NCBI GenBank assembly: GCA_963970005.1
Contig: CAXAMN010000015.1
Coordinates: 285,523 to 349,522, forward strand
Length of the DNA: 64,000 bases
Direction: 5' to 3'
DNA from: Durusdinium trenchii
Taxonomy: Eukaryota; Sar; Dinophyceae; Suessiales; Symbiodiniaceae
The stretch's first letter is position 1; every line of letters starts with the position of its first letter. Positions 56,430-64,000 of this stretch are shown here, piece after piece. A program made the position numbers and the translations under genes. The notes under the pieces were generated by a model. It saw only the letters and a program-made list of their open reading frames with translations. It ran no database searches and was not told the DNA's origin.

Positions 56430-58505
56430 ACGAGCTCCTAAACCTACACCTATCCATCGTGCATCGTATGTGACATGCCACTTCGAGTGTGATAGTCATG
56501 AGTGTCTATGACTGTGTGTGTGCGTCTCTCTCTCTCTCTCTCTGTGTGTGTGTAACCGTGACAGTGCGTTCCGCTTCTTTCAGGGCTTTGCAGTTCAGAC
56601 CGGCAAACTTGAGCCAAAGGCTTTCGGCAACGTCTTTCCCATGCACTCCAACCATGGCTGCGGTTAGTACTTTCTCACACCCTTCTCAGCTCTATGATTT
56701 ACTGCACCTGAAATGGCACAAGAAAGCTTGCTTCCTGCTTGACATATCCTTGAATACCTGACACGAGACACCAACATCTGCTAGCAGCCCTTTCTGGCAC
56801 AGTTAGCTGCTAGCTCTGTGCAACCCTCGCCGATTCCAACGACTCCGCTGCGCAGGGAAAACATCTTCGTAGACAAGTCAGAAAGGAAAAAAATGATGGT
56901 TTTTTACATCCACGTAAACTCCAGAGATCCCCGTGGCCTAAAACTTTCGCTGGAAGCTGTTGTGAAATCTGCTGAGGGCCAGCTCTGCTTCGCAGAGCTG
57001 AGTTGAAAATCTTCCCCTATTTGCAAGTCTAGTCTAGTTTTGGGACAGCTTCTTCTATAATTCAGATGCGAACACTTCTGGTCAACATGATAGAGCCGAC
57101 GGATGGGCAGAGATTCATGAATATTCACCTTAACTTGAATTGAAGGCCTTTGGTTCCAGGACTTGCTGGATGGGAACGCTTTTCGTCGTGGTTATTTTTC
57201 GACTATATAAATCAAATTGACGGGCAATGCGCTCACAATCCAATGGACGAGCAGAAAAATGAGGAGCATCGCGTGGGAATAATGTGATGAAATGTTGCCC
57301 AGGCATCGTTGACTATCATTAACCTGCCGAGATGCCAAAGTTGCACTGGAAATGCAACATTGCCCGCAAAGCCACAGTCTGTGACTGCTGTGATGGCATG
57401 CTTGGCCGACTGTACTTGGCAGTCACACAGCCAAAACGAGCAAAAAAGGGTGTGGAAGGGTTGAGTTGGCTGGGCTAAGCCAGTCTCACAGGTACTGAGC
57501 TCACTCTGAGGTAGCTTTGGACCGGCCCCAGCGTCACCCACCGCTTCGCCGAGGATAACGCCCATGCAGACACCAGTGAAGCGCCGGGCAATGAAGCCAT
57601 TGTCTCCAATTGGGTGCATAAAACATAAAATACATCTAGAATCTAGATTATGGATACAAAAAACACTGGATGCTCATTGCAGTTTCTGGGCGTCTGCCGA
57701 AGAAAGCTCTAACAACGGGTCCAGCTGCTTTCCGCTCTGCTAGCCACAAAGGTCTTGGCAAAGAAGTGAATGTGACATGCCAGCAGTACCCCTATCAGCT
57801 GACAGGAGTGCAACTGCATTTATGTTTTACAATTTATAATGTTTTACAATTTTTTGGTGGGCTGTCTAAATGGCAGGTGAGTGGGTTCTATCCACACCAA
57901 TTGGTTTCAACCTCTACTCAACGGAATGTCAGGGTGCGAAAGGGCGAAAAAGCAGCAAGACACTCGTCGAATCCAGAACGGAGTACCCTCAGCCTGGTTC
58001 TTACTGACCTGCAGACTGTGCCCAAGAAACCCTGAAAGGCACAGCTTCTCAAGCACGAAAATGAGGGGTCTAAGTATGAACGAAGGATGACTGCGTCCTT
58101 TTCGCTTGCTGAACATCCTCTACCCTCGCCCACAGCATGTCCCATGCACAGCCACACCCAGTCCTGGCTCAATGCGGCTGTGCTGGCACCACATGGCCTT
58201 GCATAGAGAGCAGACTTTTGCTCCAACCACAACTTTACAGCCGTACTCCTTCAAAGCCGACACTCATCATCAGACTGTTTGCAAAGGTGACTGGAGTAAG
58301 CATATTTGTTGTTTTGCTTTGAAGACTGCAATGTTGTAGTCTTTTAGTGTCAATGTTGATGACTTCTTGCACACTATGGCCAGGGCAAATGGAGCCATGG
58401 CGATTGGTCCGTGGCGCCTAAGCACATCCAGCCAAAGGAAGTTGTGTCTTTTTAGAAGGCTAAAAAATCAACACGAGAGTGCATCGTTTGCCAATCGGAA
58501 GCGAA
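56430..58505. other. Mostly non-coding, (TC)n-(TG)n tract
   Basis: CTCTCTCTCTCTCTGTGTGT lies at 56526-56550. Minus frame 57233-57619 is open for 128 codons (IGDNGFIARRFTGVCMGVIL) but without domain or clear splice signals. Confidence 0.35.
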
Positions 58506-58508
58506 CAC

Positions 58509-58592
58509 ATTCGACTGGCTTCCTCCGGCGATCCCTGTCGCCATCGTGCCTCGCGATCGCTGTCGCTGTCGTCAAGTCCTGATGAGCTGCTT
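58509..58592 (-). CDS. Candidate exon, Ser/Asp-rich
   Basis: After acceptor CAGAGAGCAG the minus frame reads SSSGLDDSDSDREARWRQGS and PEEASR to a possible GT donor (GTGTTC). It has the composition of a disordered, phosphorylatable cytoplasmic segment. It could be a tail exon of the cyclic-nucleotide-binding gene to its right. Confidence 0.35.
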
Positions 58593-58732
58593 CTGCTCTC
58601 TGCCTGTCGTGTGAGTTGAGGGCCTGGTGTTTGCAATCAAAACCATCCAAGAAATTTACAAAGCCCATGATACCAGTACCTTCAAAACTGGAACAACTAT
58701 AGTAGAGGCCATAAACAAAAGAATGAATTTGC

Positions 58733-58774
58733 CTCCTGCTCCTGGCGGGCAAGCTGCATGCGTTCAACCAGCTC
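58733..58774 (-). CDS. Candidate short exon, helical
   Basis: Acceptor TTTTTGTGAG and a GC donor (GCAAAT) bound 14 codons reading ELVERMQLARQEQE. It is small but both edges are plausible. It lies downstream of the cyclic-nucleotide-binding exons on the same strand. Confidence 0.3.
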
Positions 58775-58779
58775 CTCAC

Positions 58780-60540
58780 AAAAATATCATAGCAACGGAG
58801 AAAAAGGCTTCATTTAAGAGTCTCTACCGTATATAATGATGGTCTGAGTTACCGCTTGATATCGCTAGCGCCTGCAGTTGAGGAGGAAGCTTTCCAGGAC
58901 CTGTTCCGTTGCCACTGTTTTGGCTCACCTCAGATGCCGCACCTGCTCTTGTGACCTCATGTATACAATCTGGTCAAAAAATGCACCTCAGAATGTTCAG
59001 TGATAGATGTCTACAAAACGCCATGTCTCTCTCCCTCTCTCTCTATGTACATATATATGTGTGTTTATACTGAGTTTGGCTGACTGCCTTATCCTTCTGT
59101 CATGGAAAGCCAAGAGGCATAGCTGACTATGGAGAAGCGGTGTAGCATGCCATTGCTCATGCGGCGCAATCCATTGAGAAACCTGCACGCATGCAATTCT
59201 GAATTGAATCCTAGAGTGCAAGCACCTGTGTACCCCCTGTCTGTCATGAGACTGTCAGAAGTTGTCTCTGAGAACTGGGAGTAAGTCTGCATAGCAAAGT
59301 GAGATTAATGCAGGTTTTACATGTAAAAAATGATAAAAACAATGCCTTGGAATATCAAACCATCGGAGTGAGTCTCCCAGGTCATGGCCTTGTAAAGTTC
59401 GGGCTCAACGGCTCAGGTTGGATGACGGTCCTTGGTATGCTGAGTGTGTGTGTGTGTGTGTCCATTGATTGTTTGCCGTTCTTTCATTCTTTCGTTCTTC
59501 CTTTCTTCCGGATTGCTTCAGTATGCCAGTATGGCCTTTGTTCTACTATGTTCTACTCAATGTCAGTGAATTCACCGGCACACCATTTGCAAAGAAATTG
59601 AAATCATGAAGAGCAGGTTGAGGATTTTCATATGCAATTGCCAACTGCCAAGATGCCCCAGGATCTCTTCGGCCATGCTCATAGCACTAGCAGCCCATGA
59701 GTACACATGTTCCTCCTCAGAGCACGTGAGGGTTTCACCGACTCACGTCATCTTGAAGCAGCATTAGGTCTGCACCGAGATTCATCGATCCAAATGTCAG
59801 AGAGCATCTCAGGAGCTTCTCGAAAATACCGCCAAAATTTCTTCGCATATGTGCGGACCTGTTCCAAGTTGGGGTTCATCTAGTTTCGTGCGGCATCAAT
59901 TAAAACTATAAAGAACGCCGAAAGTGGGATTCAGTCTGTGTCCAAGCTTGCTGCACGTCTCTCCATGACATGCTTGGTCCAAAAATCCAAGATGCTGTCA
60001 CTTCTTCTTTGAGGATGTCCTGTGAGTTGGAAACGCAAAGATTGTTCGTACTACCAATAAGGGCCTTATGCCAAAGGATTCTCACTGACTGAACCCTTTT
60101 TTGTGCACTATATACAGTAATTACTTTTCTACAAGCACATTATTCCGGAGGAATCTGCTATTGTGAAAGTCCTGCACTTTCAATGCGTCGAGGCAGACGA
60201 GCTCCTTACAACATGTCAAAGCACTCGAGTAAATCAAAAAGGGCGCGAACCTCTGCTCCGCCGTTCTACACAAATAAACTCAAAGAATGCAGTCACCGCT
60301 GCCTTGCAATAGTGCATATTAAGCATGCACATAACAATTACTATTCATTCGCAGGCAAACCACACTGAACAGGATTTGCCGCAAATGACAAATTGACTTG
60401 AACAGCTCGAAAGCAGCTCGCAAGAGCAAGATCACGCACTTGTTTCATGCACAAATTCAACACTTCCAGACTTGGCACTCAAGTATCTGAGAGCAGGCCG
60501 TCCACTTGGGCGACTGGGATTGATCTTATGCAGTAACGGC
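58780..60540. other. Intron or intergenic, simple repeats
   Basis: (CT)n lies at 59023-59045 followed by TACATATATATGTG, and (TG)n at 59443-59462. No exon is supported. Confidence 0.35.
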
Positions 60541-60544
60541 GGGA

Positions 60545-60690
60545 GGGGACGGAGGATGCTTGAATTGGACCATTTTGATCAAATGCCGCCCAGCTGCACT
60601 CTGAGAACTGCTACTCGCAGTGCCAACATGCTGCCATTTTAGCCATAGAGCTGGCTCAACCAACCAAGGTTGGGTAGTCGTAATGGCTTG
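60545..60690 (-). CDS. Cyclic-nucleotide-binding domain, second exon
   Basis: The minus frame reads QPWLVEPALWLKWQHVGTAS and GRHLIKMVQFKHPP. It aligns by eye with the second half of a cNMP-binding domain as found in protist channels (SE.ALW..W.H.G ... .L......F). It follows the 60904-60986 exon in the right order. Edges are uncertain. The phosphate-binding RxA motif of true cAMP/cGMP sites is not visible, so ligand binding is doubtful. Confidence 0.5.
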
Positions 60691-60903
60691 ATGCCTCGGA
60701 AACAAACACGCACGAAAAGGCACGAAAACCAAAGAGGACCAAAATGCTCCCTGGTCAAAAACCGAGCCAACGCTGCAGCTTGTGCTTTAGCATGCCCATT
60801 ATGTCACTTTGTACATCTGGCACAACCCAAGTGAATCTCAAAAAAGTGTTTGGAAGTTCACCTCGACAGTTAACAGGTCAATTAATAGGTTTCAGCGAGT
60901 CAC

Positions 60904-60986
60904 TCGTCATCATCGCGAGTATAGATCAGGGTACCCGAGACGAGGAAGTACATGTGTTTGCCTGCCTCTCCTGTGGTGATGAGCTC
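60904..60986 (-). CDS. Cyclic-nucleotide-binding domain, first exon
   Basis: Acceptor GTTTTGTCAG and GT donor (GTGACT) bound a frame reading ELITTGEAGKHMYFLVSGTL and IYTRDD. The pattern (G..G..MYF..SG....) is the front of a cNMP-binding fold. Such domains occur in voltage-gated K channels, CNG channels and kinases; the partner domain would lie to the right, where only repeats are seen. The gene runs leftwards, in the same direction as the EF-hand channel gene. Confidence 0.6.
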
Positions 60987-61122
60987 CTGACAAAACATGC
61001 AGAAAAAAAGAGAGCGGGGGACTGTGAGAGTGCAGTTTTTTAATTGCTCCCGAATGCGTAGCGAAGGGTTCCCGTTTATAGTTGGGGGTCTGGGGGTTGG
61101 AGCTGTGTTCGCGTGGCTTGCG

Positions 61123-61222
61123 TCGTCTCGTCGTCTGTCGTCGTCTGTCGTCGTCTGTCGTCGTCTCTCGTCGTCTCTCGTCGTCTCTCGTAGTCTGTCG
61201 TCGTCTGTCGTCGTCGTCGCGT
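61123..61222. repeat. 10-bp minisatellite (GTCGTCTGTC)n
   Basis: About ten units of GTCGTCTGTC/GTCGTCTCTC run between CGTCGTCTCG and GTCGTCGTCGCG. The Asp/Arg-rich minus frame through it is a repeat artefact. Confidence 0.9.
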
Positions 61223-61254
61223 CTCAAATTTGCTGCCATTGGGGGAAGCTTTTG

Positions 61255-62940
61255 CAAGTGACTGTGCATGGACGTGTCACGTGTCAGTTTGCGCCGCAAT
61301 TCCACTTTGATTGGCATGACACCGACATGTCGCGCAAGAAACGTGATGCATTTCGCTGCACAGGCGCAGCGTTTTGTGAGATCCGCAGTTTGCTCGCAGT
61401 GCCATTGGGATTAGCGTTTGGAGAGTCGTGTTTTTGGGGTGTTGGATGTGGCCGTGCCATTGGGATTTGCGTTTCAGGGTGTGGCATCGAAGCTCTGTTT
61501 TCGTGACAAGTCTCAGCTGAAATGGCGATTTTGGTGGATGGGAGTGTGCTCTGAACGGGTCGAAATCATTCCAAACGTGTGGTGTGGTGCAAATTTTGTT
61601 GAAGCTGACACGCGATGATATTGTCACTTTTCGTGGCAGGCGCAGGACTTCGTGCGGGCTTTGAAGCGTGGAAGTGCAATTGAGCTGTGCTCAAAACGTG
61701 TGGCATCTGCCTATGTCGTAAGACTTTCCTTACGCAGCAGCTTACGCCTGGCTTACGCCACCACAATGGCAGCTTACGCGCACACTTTGCACACAAAGGG
61801 GCTTACGCAACACTTACGCGAACACAATCTTGCACCCGGCCACAGCGCCAGCTTACGCGCCATCTGTTTTCCAAGCAAAGCACAGCACACAACAGGTTTG
61901 TTACGTCCGCGGGTGTAGGGCAGTGAGAAGCCAGGATTTCGTAGATGGTCTGGACAATGCGTTGCCTTTGGCGCCATTGCGAGTCAGAAAAAGCCTGCTC
62001 TTTAGGAGGCATCGTGGGCCACCGTCTACAAAAGAGAGGGGGGCTTACGCGCAGCTTACGCGAAGCTTACGCGCGCCTTACGCGTTTTACCGACACCAAA
62101 ACCGATAACTGCATGGTGACATAGTGTGTCTGACAACTGCTGGTAGACTTTATGGCTACGGGAGTTGTTTGTATGGCTATAGGAGTAATGTTTGCATGAG
62201 TCGACCCATAAAATCTCTGTCCTGATGCCTATGTCCTGTATATAAATGACTACAGGAACCCCAAGAACCCTTCTTTCTGTGGAGCCAATCACCTTCGACC
62301 ATACCAATTGCCAAGAAAAAAATCCAATGCAAGGCTTCATCAACAAAGGTCTCCTATAATTTCCAAACATTTCAAGAATACATGTGACATGTATGTTAAA
62401 TTTCGACTTGCTTACGCGGCTTACGCAAGTTTCATCTCACAAAAAACGCTTACGCAACCTTACGCACATCAGAGTTTTGCTTACGCGAAGGATTCATATG
62501 ACAAGCCCACTACTAAACGTGAACAGGGAGGTTCTTAGCGCGGCTCAATTCTCGTGGCAGGCGCAGGGAACCGTGAGGTTGCGAGGTGTGAGGGAGGTGA
62601 CATTTCGTGGCAGGCGCAGTACTTTGCGCGCGTTAGACGTGTGGATGGGGAAAGATTCGTGGCAGGCGCAGGGAATCGTGAGGTTGTGAGTTGTGGTAGA
62701 GGTGAATGTCGCTGTCACATTGGGATTGGCGTGTGAGCGGATGTTGTTTGGAGGGGCTGGAATCGCGAAACTGCTTGGCAGGGCTGCGTGATGTGTGTGT
62801 GCTCCGATGGGTGTTTCCGCTTGACTTTTGGAGGAAGTCTCGTACGAAACGCTCTTTTTGCAGACTTTGACGTGTGAGTTTTTGAGGAAGTCTCGTACGA
62901 AACGCTCGTTTTGGAGACTTGACGCACAACCCTCTGCGGA
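61255..62940. repeat. Compound dispersed-repeat zone
   Basis: Several word families are interleaved. GTGGCAGGCGCAG occurs at about 61634, 62554, 62609 and 62659. GCCATTGGGATT.GCGTTT occurs at 61401 and 61457, with a variant at 62718. GCTTACGC-type octamers cluster between 61727 and 62490. GAGGAAGTCTCGTACGAAAC occurs at 62831 and 62883. Open frames in this zone follow the repeats. Confidence 0.75.
61803..62012 (-). other. Open frame, coding status uncertain
   Basis: The minus frame reads MPPKEQAFSDSQWRQRQRIV and QTIYEILASHCPTPADVTNL. It is more peptide-like than its surroundings and might be a small exon or a repeat-borne ORF. A second minus frame (from 61977) is also open. No family is recognised. 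Confidence 0.25.
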
Positions 62941-62956
62941 GATCGCGCAACACCAG

Positions 62957-64000
62957 TGTCCTACAAGAGTGTCCCACAAGAGTGTCCCACAAGAGTGTCC
63001 TACAAGAGTGTCCCACAAGAGTTTCCTACAAGAGTGTCCTACAAGAGTGTCCTACAAGAGTGTCCTACAAGAGTGTCGTGTAAGAGTGTCCCACAAGAGT
63101 GTCCTGCAAGTGACCCACAAGAGTGTTCTACAAGAGTGTCTCACAAGAGTGTCCCACAAGAGTGTCCCACAAGAGTGTCCCACAAGAGTGTCCCACAAGA
63201 GTTTCCTACAAGTGTGACCCACAATAGCGTCCTACAAGAGTGTCCTACAAGAGTGTCCCACAAGAGTGTCCCACAAGAGTGTCCCATAAGAGTGTCCCAC
63301 AAGAGTGTCCCACAAGAGTGTCCCACAAGAGTTTCCTACAAGAGTGTCACACAAGAGTGTCCCACAAGAGTGTCCTACAGTGTCCCGCAACAGTGTCGCT
63401 CAAGAGTCTCTCACAAGAGTGTCCCTTAAGAGTGTCCGACAAGAGTATCCCACAAGAGTGTCCTACAAGAGTGTCCCACAAGAGTGTCCCACAAGAGTGT
63501 CCTAGAAGAGTGTCCCACAAGAGTGTCCCACAACAGTGTCCCACAAGAGCGTCCCACAAGAGTGTCCTACAAGACTGTCCCGCAAGAGTATCCTACAAGA
63601 GTGTCCCACAAGAGTGTCCCACAAGAGTGTCCCACAGAGTGTCCCACAAGAGTGTCCCGCAAGAGTGCCCCACAAGAGTTTCCTACAAGAGTGACCCACA
63701 AGAGTGTCCTACAAGAGTGTCCTACAAGAGTGTCCCACAAGAGTGTTCCACAAGAGTGCCCTATAAGAGGGTCCCACAAGAGTGTCCCACAAGAGTTTCC
63801 AACAAGAGTGTCACACAAGAGTGTCCCACAAGAGTGTCCTACAGTGTCCCGCAACAGTGTCGCTCAAGAGTGTCTCACAAGAGTGTCCCTTAAGAGTGTC
63901 AGAGAAGAGTATCCCACAAGAGTGTCCTACAAGAATGTCCCACAAGAGTGTCCTAGAAGAGTGTCCCACAAGAGTGTCCTACAAGAGTGTCCCACAAGAG
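62957..64000. repeat. 13-bp satellite array running off the window
   Basis: About 80 tandem units of TGTCCCACAAGAG and variants (TCCTAC, TTTCCTAC, shortened units). Because 13 is not a multiple of 3 and the unit has no stop, all forward frames are open and encode a 13-residue repeat (SHKSVPQECPTRV). These ORFs are not evidence of a gene. A higher-order copy of about 464 bp is visible: the variant block TCCTACAGTGTCCCGCAACA recurs at 63373 and 63837. Confidence 0.95.

Noticed and set aside
56605..56630. Minus-strand CCGAAAGCCTTTGGCTCAAG resembling the dinoflagellate spliced leader
   Set aside because: The last eight bases match, but the rest needs about four edits and no coding frame follows. 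Chance similarity is more likely than a relic.
60910..61317. Asp/Arg-rich 135-codon minus frame
   Set aside because: Its middle is the translated 10-bp GTCGTCTGTC minisatellite. Only the 60904-60986 part, in a different frame, is a credible exon.
62956..63893. Long ORFs of 129-217 codons at the right end
   Set aside because: They are generated by a stop-free 13-bp satellite and encode only its 13-residue repeat; every forward frame is open.

Overview
This looks like a nuclear scaffold from a dinoflagellate, most likely Symbiodiniaceae. No rRNA, tRNA, CRISPR array or bacterial-style operon was recognised. The evidence for a dinoflagellate is indirect but consistent. Short coding segments are scattered through long non-coding DNA. 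Many candidate introns end in AG but appear to use GC or other non-GT donors. Microsatellites are abundant. There is a single-domain EF-hand voltage-gated channel, and the retroelement families are of types I associate with dinoflagellate genomes. Exon edges were placed by eye and are approximate; no splice site is proven.

Layout. 1-6.9 kb holds little: two weak plus-strand exon candidates, a 39-bp minisatellite and an AT-rich island. 6.9-18.6 kb carries a scatter of minus-strand exon-like segments from one or more unrecognised genes, two large A/T-rich inverted repeats, and a 10-base assembly gap inside a repeat. 20.39-29.12 kb is one retroelement on the minus strand. It is bounded by ~400-bp direct repeats lying against (CA)n tracts, and it carries a GIY-YIG-like segment upstream of a reverse transcriptase, as in N-terminal-endonuclease Penelope-like elements. 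It is broken by frameshifts.

From about 53.8 kb leftwards to about 33 kb runs a minus-strand gene for a voltage-gated cation channel. S1, S2, S3-S4, pore, S6, two EF-hand exons and further downstream exons are readable in order. Its introns are swollen by retroelements. A LINE-type ORF1 with zinc knuckle (50.6-52.2 kb) lies between the S4 and pore exons. A Copia element (36.07-42.28 kb) lies between the two EF-hand exons and is itself interrupted by a plus-strand LINE-type RNase H fragment. To the right, minus-strand exons at 60.5-61.0 kb encode parts of a cyclic-nucleotide-binding domain, probably from a second, same-strand gene. The window ends in a repeat zone: a 10-bp minisatellite, a cluster of GCTTACGC octamers, repeated GTGGCAGGCGCAG blocks, and more than 1 kb of a 13-bp satellite that runs off the end.
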